Source: an uncultured Clostridia bacterium | GTDB taxonomy: Bacteria; Bacillota; Clostridia; Oscillospirales; Acutalibacteraceae | Reading direction: 5' to 3' | Length of the DNA: 64,000 bases | NCBI GenBank assembly: GCA_937892115.1 | Contig: CALAUI010000015.1 | Coordinates: 1-64,000 of the forward strand | Shown here: positions 44,438 to 50,714 of the stretch, in pieces | Numbering within the stretch: the stretch's first letter is position 1 | Layout: every line of letters starts with the position of its first letter | Notes under the pieces: model-generated | What the model saw: only the letters and a program-made list of their open reading frames with translations | Told to the model about the DNA's origin: nothing | Database searches by the model: none | Position numbers and translations under genes: made by a program

Positions 44438-45094
44438 GAATAATAACCCCTTATAATTTCTACTGTTGTAGATCCATTGGTAATGCTATAAGCAAAAGAG
44501 AATAATAACCCCTTATAATTTCTACTGTTGTAGATGCGCGATCTGCAGAAAGCTTTCAACATTGAATAATAACCCCTTATAATTTCTACTGTTGTAGATA
44601 GTATCTGAAGTGGCCGAGTAAAGACGAATAATAACCCCTTACAATTTCTACTGTTGTAGATACAGAACGGAGAAAACGTTTATGATTATTGAATAATAGC
44701 CCCTTATAATTTCTACTGTTGTAGATAAGCACAACAGCATTGTTCCACCTCGGGAATAATAACCCCTTATAATTTCTACTGTTGTAGATCGGACACCTTA
44801 GACACATCATTGAACGAATAATAACCCCTTATAATTTCTACTGTTGTAGATCCGGTATCGTTCTCGGTATTTTCGTTGAATAATAACCCCTTATAATTTC
44901 TACTGTTGTAGATTGTATCGAGTACCGATTGATGTTTCTCGAATAATAATCTCTATAAATTTCTACTGTTGTAGATTTCTTTCTTTATTGTTCTCCTCTT
45001 AGCGAATAATAACCCCTTATAATTTCTACTGTTGTAGATCAGATAATCAATTCGTCATTTTTTCTGAATAATAACCCCTTATAATTTCTACTGT
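44438..45094 (+). CRISPR. Type V-A CRISPR array, 10 full repeats plus a 29-nt partial repeat
   Basis: Full 36-nt repeats start at 44438, 44500, 44564, 44626, 44691, 44754, 44816, 44878, 44941 and 45004; a partial repeat covers 45066-45094. Each starts GAATAATAACCCC and ends in the Cas12a handle AATTTCTACTGTTGTAGAT, whose TCTAC/GTAGA stem orients the array on the plus strand. The ten spacers are 26-29 nt. Repeat 4 has a C and repeat 5 a G substitution; repeat 9 differs at several positions, and the last repeat breaks off after CTACTGT. Variation at the 3' side fits that end being leader-distal. No leader exists at the 5' side. Confidence 0.99.
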
Positions 45095-45130
45095 CCGGAC
45101 ACATAAAAATAAAATATTCACACAATCAAA

Positions 45131-45163
45131 AACCCTGCTTCCGGGAAGAAGCAGGGTTGATTT
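45131..45163. terminator. Bidirectional terminator between the array and the YihY gene
   Basis: AACCCTGCTTC pairs perfectly with GAAGCAGGGTT over a 6-nt loop. T-rich tracts on both strands can end array transcripts and the convergent YihY gene. Confidence 0.85.
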
Positions 45164-45182
45164 TTACTGTATTTTACTGTGT

Positions 45183-46019
45183 TCAGGCATCGATTACGGC
45201 GGATTTTTTATCCGTAATAAAGCTGTTGAGCCAGCCGCCGATAAGCAGGAAGAAAATGCTGTAATAGAGCCACATCATGGCTACCATTACCGTTCCGATT
45301 ACTCCGTATGCGCCGAATTTATCGGAAAATGAAATGTAAACCGAAAATACGACCGAGAAAATGACCCATGCCGCCGATGCAAAGAGTGCTCCGGGGAGCT
45401 GGTCGCGGATTCTGCGTTTTCCGGAAGGAACGAAAGTATACATAACGAGGAAAACAACGAGCAGAAATGCCATTATAAGCAGATATCTCGCGTATTTCAG
45501 TACGGAAAACAGAGATTTAAGTATCGCTATATCGGGAAAACGTGCCGAAACGATATTCATAATCTTTCCGCCGTATGCCATGGCAACGAAGCTCAGAAGC
45601 AGAGCCGTCACGAAAACGACCATATAAAGAATCGAGCTGGCGTAATATTTAATGAAATTGCCGGACTTTTTCACATCATACGCCGCATCAAGTCCCTTCA
45701 TCAGTTCACGCATTGATGCACTGGCAGAATAAACGGTAAGAATAATTGAAACGGTGAATGCTGCCTTTCCACTCTGATATATTCCCGAAATAATGCGTTC
45801 AAGCACCGTCATCACCTGCTCGGGCATCATTTCGCCGAGTCGGGATATAATGTAATCCTGCGAAATCGGCAAAAAACTGATAAGACTGACCATAAGGATA
45901 ATGACAGGCACTATGGACATAAAAATATTATAGGTACTTGCCGCCGAATAGAGCGAAAGCTTTCTCGCGCCGATTCCGGCACCGAATTCCTTGCCGATAG
46001 AAACAAGCTTTTTCATCAT
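45183..46019 (-). CDS. YihY/virulence factor BrkB family membrane protein
   Basis: A 278-aa protein with six hydrophobic helices and the family's N-terminal LSLYSAASTYNIFMSIVPVI segment plus GTVMVAMMWLYYSIFFLLIG near the end. It was once called RNase BN, which is not supported for this family. Role is unknown, possibly transport. The site GGAGGT precedes the ATG. Confidence 0.87.
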   Translation of the reverse strand: MMKKLVSIGKEFGAGIGARKLSLYSAASTYNIFMSIVPVIILMVSLISFLPISQDYIISRLGEMMPEQVMTVLERIISGIYQSGKAAFTVSIILTVYSASASMRELMKGLDAAYDVKKSGNFIKYYASSILYMVVFVTALLLSFVAMAYGGKIMNIVSARFPDIAILKSLFSVLKYARYLLIMAFLLVVFLVMYTFVPSGKRRIRDQLPGALFASAAWVIFSVVFSVYISFSDKFGAYGVIGTVMVAMMWLYYSIFFLLIGGWLNSFITDKKSAVIDA

Positions 46020-46050
46020 TGACCTCCTGCCGAAAATCTAATACGGAATA

Positions 46051-46078
46051 ATTATAGCAGAATCATAAAATAATACAA
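46051..46078 (-). promoter_or_regulatory. Promoter of the YihY gene
   Basis: On the minus strand TTGTAT, a 16-nt spacer and TATAAT. Confidence 0.65.
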
Positions 46079-46119
46079 CTGCCTGAAGGAGAAAATGATA
46101 AAAATGAATTATACAAAAT

Positions 46120-46314
46120 ATGTATCGGGCTATGCAGATAAATCAGATTGTGTTTAACGAATACTGCGTAGAGAATCCGTTCTCCCCTTCCGAGAATCTT
46201 TCCGTAGGTATCCGTATTCTCGGAGAGTATTTCAGAAAATACGGGGATGAATCAATGGCACTGATGGCATATTGTCAATATGATGTCAGTAAATTGTCAG
46301 TTACGTGTCAGTGA
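46120..46314 (+). pseudogene. Fragment of a lytic transglycosylase (SLT domain)
   Basis: The segment AMQINQIVFNEYCVENPFSP followed by NLSVGIRILGEYFRKYGDE and ALMAY fits the middle of an SLT-type transglycosylase, where MQIN follows the catalytic region. The catalytic N-terminal part and the C terminus are missing, and no ribosome site precedes the ATG. Mobile-element tail or conjugation modules often carry such enzymes. It is the left-most piece of the 46-50 kb debris region. Confidence 0.65.
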
Positions 46315-46339
46315 TTTATAAGAAAAACGAGTCTATAAT
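46273..46339 (+). promoter_or_regulatory. Four TGTCA repeats at 11-bp spacing upstream of a TATAAT box
   Basis: TGTCA starts at 46273, 46284, 46295 and 46306, exactly 11 bp apart, so all copies face nearly the same side of the helix. TATAAT follows at 46334-46339, and the position 17 nt before it (GTGATT) is a poor -35. This is the layout of an activator-dependent promoter. It points towards the phage-like genes at 46.7-47.5 kb. Confidence 0.6.
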
Positions 46340-46361
46340 ATAAAGTGAAAAATGTTCGTTT

Positions 46362-46389
46362 AACCTCTGTAGGTAATCCTACGGGGGTT
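46362..46389 (+). other. Strong leader hairpin below the TGTCA promoter
   Basis: AACCTCTGTAGG pairs with CCTACGGGGGTT over TAAT with three G-U pairs, about 20 nt past the -10 box. It is not followed by T residues, so it is more likely a leader structure than a terminator. Confidence 0.45.
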
Positions 46390-46403
46390 AATTCCATTTT
46401 GGC

Positions 46404-46432
46404 AAAAAATAACCGGTACGAATTGTACCGGT
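46404..46432 (-). terminator. Terminator of the small minus-strand gene
   Basis: ACCGGTAC and GTACCGGT pair perfectly over 5 nt, then TTATTTTTTG on the minus strand. Confidence 0.7.
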
Positions 46433-46433
46433 A

Positions 46434-46646
46434 TTACCTCTGGTTGAGTTGTTCAAGTTGTTCCGCAGTATAGAACTTCCTTCCACGCTTAAAGACTTCC
46501 ATGACACGTGTGTCAAAATAATTTTCGTTTGGATATATGAGATATTTGCCTTCGTCGGTTTTGAATACCGGACGGTATATGTCGCGTTCATTAGGACTCG
46601 AAGCTGGTTTATATAGCATTAAATTCTTGGTTATTTTGATTTTCAC
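46434..46646 (-). CDS. Small hypothetical protein (70 aa)
   Basis: I do not recognise it. The GTG at 46646 (MKIKITKNLMLYKPASSPNE) is preferred because GGGAG lies 8 nt upstream, while the ATG at 46661 lacks a ribosome site. The protein is basic, rich in Tyr and Asn, and has no membrane segment. Its stop abuts a good terminator, which supports expression. It sits among phage remnants and runs opposite to them. Confidence 0.5.
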   Translation of the reverse strand: MKIKITKNLMLYKPASSPNERDIYRPVFKTDEGKYLIYPNENYFDTRVMEVFKRGRKFYTAEQLEQLNQR

Positions 46647-46701
46647 GATATCATCTCCCATTCATAACAACAATTTACTATAACCGGTGAAAAAAATCAA
46701 T

Positions 46702-47160
46702 ATGATTAAATACGAAAATAAAAGAAGTACACATCTCAGAGGCCTCGCAACGAAGGTCCTCAAAGAGCGGGACGACCTGCAAGAGATACGAAGTGCGAAG
46801 CCCAAAATAGCGTATGTTACGTCACAGCAAGAGAAAAAGACAGGCAACGGAACACGCATGGTGCTGGGCGAATGCAAAAAAGTACCGGGCGCAATTCAAT
46901 GGTGCTGTCCTTATGATTTTGTCATTACGATATACACGTCAAACTGCATAGATTTTGACACAGAAAAATATAAGATACTCCTCTGGCACGAGCTCAAGCA
47001 CAAAGGAATTAAACCCGATGTGATAGGCGAAGACATGTTCTTCACAAAGCCGCACGATTATGAGGAATTCAAAGAGATTGTAGAGGCGTACGGAATTGAT
47101 TGGGTGAGGCCTGATGCCGAGAGGAAGCCATCCCAATTCGAGAAAAAATCTTGTGAGTGA
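46702..47160 (+). CDS. Phage-type putative metallopeptidase
   Basis: A 152-aa protein with a zinc-protease HExxH motif in LLWHELKHKGI and a following KPHDYEEFKEIVEAYG block, as in the phage metallopeptidase domain found next to terminase genes. The ATG at 46702 is used; the GTG at 46687 is equally possible, and neither has a strong ribosome site. It appears full length, although the element around it is decayed. Its role in phages is not well established. Confidence 0.7.
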   Translation: MIKYENKRSTHLRGLATKVLKERDDLQEIRSAKPKIAYVTSQQEKKTGNGTRMVLGECKKVPGAIQWCCPYDFVITIYTSNCIDFDTEKYKILLWHELKHKGIKPDVIGEDMFFTKPHDYEEFKEIVEAYGIDWVRPDAERKPSQFEKKSCE

Positions 47161-47452
47161 GAACGCAAAAAAGAATAGATTTAACGGGGAGAACGGGGCG
47201 AAAAATCAAGCTAAGGGCAACGATGTGCGCAAGTATATGTCCTGCGCCCGTAAAGCTCTTAAATCCGCTCTAACGGACGAGGAATTGAGCAAGCAGATAG
47301 ATGCATTGCTCAAGAGAGGCAGACAAGGCAACCTTACAGCGATAAAGATGGTATTTGAATATTCGGATATATCCGACAATGAGAATAATACCGCAACTCG
47401 TAAACGAAGATGTTGCAAAAAGTATATATGTTGGTGGTGTCAACTTAAATAA
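47114..47452 (+). pseudogene. Terminase-small-subunit-like fragment
   Basis: Starts MPRGSHPNSRKNL at an ATG with GAGG 5-6 nt upstream, overlapping the metallopeptidase gene. Its Lys/Asn-rich N terminus and the helical part (YMSCARKALKSALTDEELSK) resemble small DNA-packaging proteins that follow such metallopeptidases. After SDISDNENN (about residue 93) the reading becomes CCKKYICWWC, while another frame reads NEDVAKSIYVGGVNLNNYKK. That marks a frameshift or fusion with another gene piece. No large terminase follows. Confidence 0.5.
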
Positions 47453-47469
47453 TTACAAAAAATATATAA

Positions 47470-48072
47470 AAAATACGCGATTATTTTGGGGATAAGATTG
47501 ATGTGCCTGCTTTGGGAGAGGTTTTGTTAAACCATGACATAAACTATAATAAAGTTGAGGATGACGTGGTTGCGACATTTCTTGTCCCATATGTCCTAAA
47601 GCGTGGAAAAATCATTACAGGACATCGGAATCACAAAAACATGGGATATCCGTCAATTACAATTGCAGCAAAAGTAAGCATAAACGGAAAAGAGGGATAT
47701 ATAGCTGTAGCTATAAAAGGAACAAAGGACGCCAGATATAATGCACATAAAATAATATCGGCGGAAGGCAGATTCGGATACGAAAAAAACGCAGAACCTA
47801 CAAGGTTCGAGCGTGATCAGTTAAAAACTGAACAGAGGTCCGATATCGGTTCTGCGTTTTTTTCATATTATAGTAGATTCAATTCAAGAAAGTCAAGACT
47901 TTTTTGAAGAAAATCGTGCAGTAATGACTACAGACCGCATAAACAAGTAATTTCTTCGTCTTGGCTGAACTACGGCGATTACGCACTTAACAAGCAATTG
48001 CTTCCTGCAAGCCACCAAATACAGACGATATTCCCCAACGGAAGAAAAAAAGATATAAAAATTACAACATAA
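47470..48072 (+). pseudogene. Fragments of polyvalent/LPD-domain and other phage proteins
   Basis: The frame open from 47470 (KIRDYFGDKIDVP, continuing through GTG 47503) carries a block typical of large polyvalent-protein associated domains: VLKRGKIITGHRNHKNMGYP, then ITIAAKVSINGKEGYIAVAI. It stops at 47907. An overlapping frame from about 47893 reads SNDYRPHKQVISSSWLNYG and ends KITT at 48072, another gene end of unknown origin. There is no intact start or complete domain. Confidence 0.6.
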
Positions 48073-48076
48073 TTAT

Positions 48077-48107
48077 AGCCCCCGCTTCGGCAGGGGCTTA
48101 TTTTTTT
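48077..48107 (+). terminator. Terminator closing the phage-like remnant
   Basis: AGCCCC-GC, loop TTCG, GC-GGGGCT, then TATTTTTTT. Confidence 0.88.
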
Positions 48108-48173
48108 GCTTTATCGGATTAAATTCTCGGCTAAAAAGTGGTCGTGTCTCCGTTTAATTATGCTTTGAACTGT

Positions 48174-48353
48174 TTACAAATTGCAAACAGTTGACATTCC
48201 CATCTTTTCGATAAGGTCGCCGAGGGATTTGTCATACTGCGCTTTGGAGATTGCGTTACGCTCAAGGAATAAATCCAGTGTACGTTTCTGCCGAAGAAAC
48301 AGATCAACGCGCTTTTCTTCGAGAGTCAAATCAGAATACTCTTTTATCATCAT
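48174..48353 (-). CDS. Small SHOCT-like protein, first copy of a duplicated gene tail
   Basis: A 59-aa reading frame starts 7 nt after the sulfatase stop. It reads LTLEEKRVDLFLRQKRTLDL and then FLERNAISKAQYDKSLGDLI before ending STVCNL. The pattern (a helix, a GAIS-like turn, then QYDKSLGDL) resembles short SHOCT-type C-terminal modules; I cannot name the parent gene. A second copy lies upstream of the sulfatase (49763-49876). It may be a free-standing gene or simply the tail of a lost one. Confidence 0.45.
   Translation of the reverse strand: MMIKEYSDLTLEEKRVDLFLRQKRTLDLFLERNAISKAQYDKSLGDLIEKMGMSTVCNL
48195..48308 (-). repeat. Direct repeat copy 1 flanking the sulfatase gene
   Basis: This 114-bp segment aligns without gaps to 49763-49876 in the same orientation, with about 93 of 114 bases identical by hand count. 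Confidence 0.85.
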
Positions 48354-48360
48354 TTGCCCA

Positions 48361-49686
48361 TCACTTTTTCCTTACTGTGATTGCCGGCAGAATTACAGGC
48401 TTTTTTTCGCCTGCCTTCGTCATCTGTTCAAGCAGCATGGCTTTCAGCTTTCGCCTTTCTGTCGCATATCGGCTGTCTTTGATCAGATTCTGTTTTTCGT
48501 TCGGGTCTTTTTCCAGATCATACAGATAATCCTCGAAATAGACGCGGCTGTTGTGGTGGAGATTGCCGGACGGGCTCAGGTCCCTGACCGCGTATTTGAA
48601 TCTGTCTGTCCGGATTGCTCTGCCGCACTGGCTCTCGCTGATCTGCATAAACACACAGTCCCGCTTCCCGGCAGGGTCGTCAATCTGGGCGGTCAGGTCA
48701 ATTCCGTCATACGCATCGGGAATATCAATCCCGGCCATGGAAAGCAGTGTCGGCGGCAGGTCGATCAGGGAAGAGAGCCGTTTCTCCACTCTGCCGTTTT
48801 CGAAGCCGCCGCCTTTGATGATCAGCGGTGTATGCGTTGCGCTTTCATGGCAGCTCCGCTTGTATTCGGCATTTCTTGTTTTGAAGTGCGCGCCGTGATC
48901 GGATGTGTAAATGATAATCGTGTCTTCATAGAGTCCGAGATCCTTCAGTTTATCCACAAGCCTGCCCACGTTGTAATCCAGCCTGTTGACTGCGGACAGA
49001 TAATCGGGATATTCCTCTTTATAGTTTCCCTTCAGAAACGCCAGATCATCGGGAATCGGATACTCTTTGAATCGATCAACGGTTTCCCTGTAGCCCTCGA
49101 TGGTTTTATGATCGTTCTGATGGTGTGGCTCAAGCTGACTGATAAACAGAAAGAACGGCTTGTCCTTCTCGCGTGTTTCAAGGAATTCAAGCGCGAAGTC
49201 ATTGATGCAGTCCGCCCTGTAGCCTTTGAAATCAATCTGTCTGCCATCACCGTCAAACACATAGCCGTCATAGCCGTGAGAAGTGAATTCAAGGCAGTCA
49301 GCCGCGCGCCAGTATTGATACTCACCCTGCCTGTCTTTGGGAACGGCGGTTTTTCCACAGTGGACGCCAATACCCGGATATCTGTCCGAACCGAGATGCC
49401 ATTTGCCGATATAGGCAGTCTGATAGCCTGCATTGTTGAAATAGCGGGCAAGCGGAACGATACGCCGCGGCAAAGCGACGCCGTTCCAGTGGCAGCCTGT
49501 GCGCGAGGCATAAAGTCCCGATTGCAGGCAGGATCTTGCCGGCCCGCAAACCGGCTGACAGGTGAAATTGTTTTCAAACAGTGTGCCGTCTTCGGCGAGC
49601 TTCATCAGATTCGGCGTCACTGTTTCATTCACCGTATCCCAGCGCTGCTGATCCGAAAAATAGAACACGATGTTATTTTTCTTCAT
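48361..49686 (-). CDS. Sulfatase (formylglycine-dependent)
   Basis: A 441-aa cytoplasmic sulfatase. The formylglycine signature is Cys47-Gly-Pro-Ala-Arg51 (CxPxR), with metal-binding SDQQRWD at residues 11-17 and YTSDHGAHF later. It would need an anaerobic sulfatase-maturating radical SAM enzyme, which is not in the window. Likely substrates are sulfated glycans such as mucin. Codons are richer in G and C at the third position than in neighbouring genes, and the gene is flanked by a direct repeat, both suggesting transfer. AAGGAA precedes the ATG. Confidence 0.9.
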   Translation of the reverse strand: MKKNNIVFYFSDQQRWDTVNETVTPNLMKLAEDGTLFENNFTCQPVCGPARSCLQSGLYASRTGCHWNGVALPRRIVPLARYFNNAGYQTAYIGKWHLGSDRYPGIGVHCGKTAVPKDRQGEYQYWRAADCLEFTSHGYDGYVFDGDGRQIDFKGYRADCINDFALEFLETREKDKPFFLFISQLEPHHQNDHKTIEGYRETVDRFKEYPIPDDLAFLKGNYKEEYPDYLSAVNRLDYNVGRLVDKLKDLGLYEDTIIIYTSDHGAHFKTRNAEYKRSCHESATHTPLIIKGGGFENGRVEKRLSSLIDLPPTLLSMAGIDIPDAYDGIDLTAQIDDPAGKRDCVFMQISESQCGRAIRTDRFKYAVRDLSPSGNLHHNSRVYFEDYLYDLEKDPNEKQNLIKDSRYATERRKLKAMLLEQMTKAGEKKPVILPAITVRKK

Positions 49687-49699
49687 ATCATATCATTCC

Positions 49700-49986
49700 T
49701 TAAATCAAAGGTTTTCTGCACGGCAGAACTAACGCTTCGCCAGTCTCTCGCAGCACGCGCTCCATTCCCATCTTTTCCGTCAAATCCCCGAGCGATTTGT
49801 CATACTGCGCCTTGCTTATCGTATTGCGCTCAAGGAATAAATCCAGCGTGCGCTTCTGCCGGAGAAACAAATCAAGTTTGTGTTTGTTAATATCTTCTCA
49901 TCAATTGGGAGCAAATAAGATAAAATCTTTTTTTGCGTTTCAATTGAAGGAATATCAAATTCTATTCTGATAACAAACGGGTATAA
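49700..49986 (-). pseudogene. hsdS-like C-terminal remnant joined to duplicated tail
   Basis: The frame from 49986 reads EFDIPSIETQKKILSYLLPI followed by DEKI, the typical end of a target-recognition domain of a type I restriction specificity subunit (IPxIExQKKI...DEKI). A +1 shift then leads into EDINKHKLDLFLRQKRTLDL and the second copy of the SHOCT-like tail, which stops at 49700, 14 nt before the sulfatase ATG. No hsdM, hsdR or N-terminal hsdS remains. Confidence 0.6.
49763..49876 (-). repeat. Direct repeat copy 2 flanking the sulfatase gene
   Basis: Partner of 48195-48308. Here it forms the C-terminal coding part of the hsdS-like remnant. Confidence 0.85.
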
Positions 49987-50301
49987 TTACCCAATAGTAG
50001 AATAATTATACCTAAACTGATAATTGATTTCAATAAAAATAAAATAATTCTCCGCAGAAGTTCTCTCGCATTTACGGAAAGAGTTGTGATATTTTCGGCG
50101 CGGTTTTGCCGGCAGTTTCACAACTATTTCCGCCCGGGCAGTGACACATATTGTCTCAAAATACGCAATACTATCGGGAACTGTCCGAGTGATGGGTAAT
50201 CCGAAAGGGAAGTGAACTTCCCTGCGGCACACGATTTTCACTTTTTTTCAACGATAAAAAAATCACCGAATCCCTTACAAATCAAGGAAGACGGTGATAT
50301 A
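49987..50301. other. Intergenic region without a recognisable gene
   Basis: AT-rich at its left, then a stretch with small palindromes: GGGAAGT-GA-ACTTCCC near 50203-50218, and ATCACCG at 50262-50268 facing CGGTGAT at 50292-50298. The short minus-strand frame here lacks a ribosome site and family resemblance. It is probably non-coding element sequence. Confidence 0.4.
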
Positions 50302-50322
50302 TATGGCGGAGAGCAAGGGATT
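50302..50322. repeat. Duplicate of the tRNA-Ser 3' end (att-like site)
   Basis: A 21-bp exact copy of 50459-50479: the last 18 nt of tRNA-Ser with CCA plus flanking bases (core GGCGGAGAGCAAGGGATT). Such duplications are made when an integrase inserts an element at a tRNA 3' end. Confidence 0.75.
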
Positions 50323-50428
50323 TTTATCGCCTCGCTTCGCTCGTTGCGCTTCGGCAAACAGTCCACCGGACTGTTTGGTCACCTTGTGACTTCCCTCAAA
50401 GTTCGAATCCCTTTTGTTTGCATACAAA
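50323..50428. repeat. Compact multi-hairpin element between the two tRNA-Ser 3' ends
   Basis: Contains AAACAGTCC/GGACTGTTT (50356-50376, 3-nt loop) and GTCAC/GTGAC (50378-50390). GGGATT at the left faces GAATCCC at about 50405-50411 on the right. The arrangement suggests a palindromic small element or a structured RNA. No coding frame. Confidence 0.5.
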
Positions 50429-50452
50429 AAAGCACCCCTATCGGGATGCTTT
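50429..50452 (-). terminator. Terminator of tRNA-Ser
   Basis: AAAGCACCCC pairs with GGGATGCTTT (one mismatch). T tracts are present on both strands; on the minus strand it directly follows the tRNA. Confidence 0.8.
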
Positions 50453-50460
50453 CTTTTTTA

Positions 50461-50552
50461 TGGCGGAGAGCAAGGGATTCGAACCCTCGAACCGTTTTAG
50501 GCGGTTACACGATTTCCAATCGTGCTCCTTCGACCAGCTCGGACAACTCTCC
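50461..50552 (-). tRNA. tRNA-Ser (anticodon GGA)
   Basis: A 92-nt class II tRNA with GGAGAGT acceptor arm, anticodon stem CACGA/TCGTG around TTGGAAA (anticodon GGA), a long variable arm (CCGCCTAAAACGG) and encoded CCA. Its 3' end is duplicated at 50302-50322. Confidence 0.96.
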
Positions 50553-50571
50553 GTGTTAATCAAACAAGGGT

Positions 50572-50600
50572 ATTATACTTACCGCGGAGATGTTTGTCAA
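50572..50600 (-). promoter_or_regulatory. Consensus promoter of tRNA-Ser
   Basis: On the minus strand TTGACA, a 17-nt spacer and TATAAT, all consensus, about 20 nt before the tRNA. Confidence 0.88.
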
Positions 50601-50654
50601 GAGAATAAACCGAAAATAATCAAATATTTTATTTTTGTATGAGCTATTTTTCCC

Positions 50655-50683
50655 TTGTATGTTTAATGAGAATATGATATCAT
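50655..50683 (+). promoter_or_regulatory. Promoter of the isomerase-oxidoreductase-kinase genes
   Basis: TTGTAT, a 17-nt spacer and TATCAT, about 30 nt before the start codon at 50715. Confidence 0.5.
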
Positions 50684-50714
50684 AATATGAAATTATGAGA
50701 AAGCGAGGTATGTT

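Noticed and set aside
44258..44443. Plus-strand frame between cas12a and the array as a new small gene
   Set aside because: It is out of frame with the clear cas4 homology (44182-44436), which explains the sequence better.
44586..44810. Minus-strand frame encoding repeated YNSRNYKGLLF peptides
   Set aside because: It is translation of the CRISPR repeats; the peptide periodicity is that of the array.
44186..45182. Intact cas1 or cas2 near the array
   Set aside because: The space between the cas4 remnant and the array is one base. The region after the array is a terminator and the YihY gene.
48181..49890. 569-codon plus-strand open frame across the sulfatase region
   Set aside because: It is antisense to a clear sulfatase with intact motifs, has no ribosome site or family resemblance, and results from the G+C-rich third codon positions of the sulfatase.
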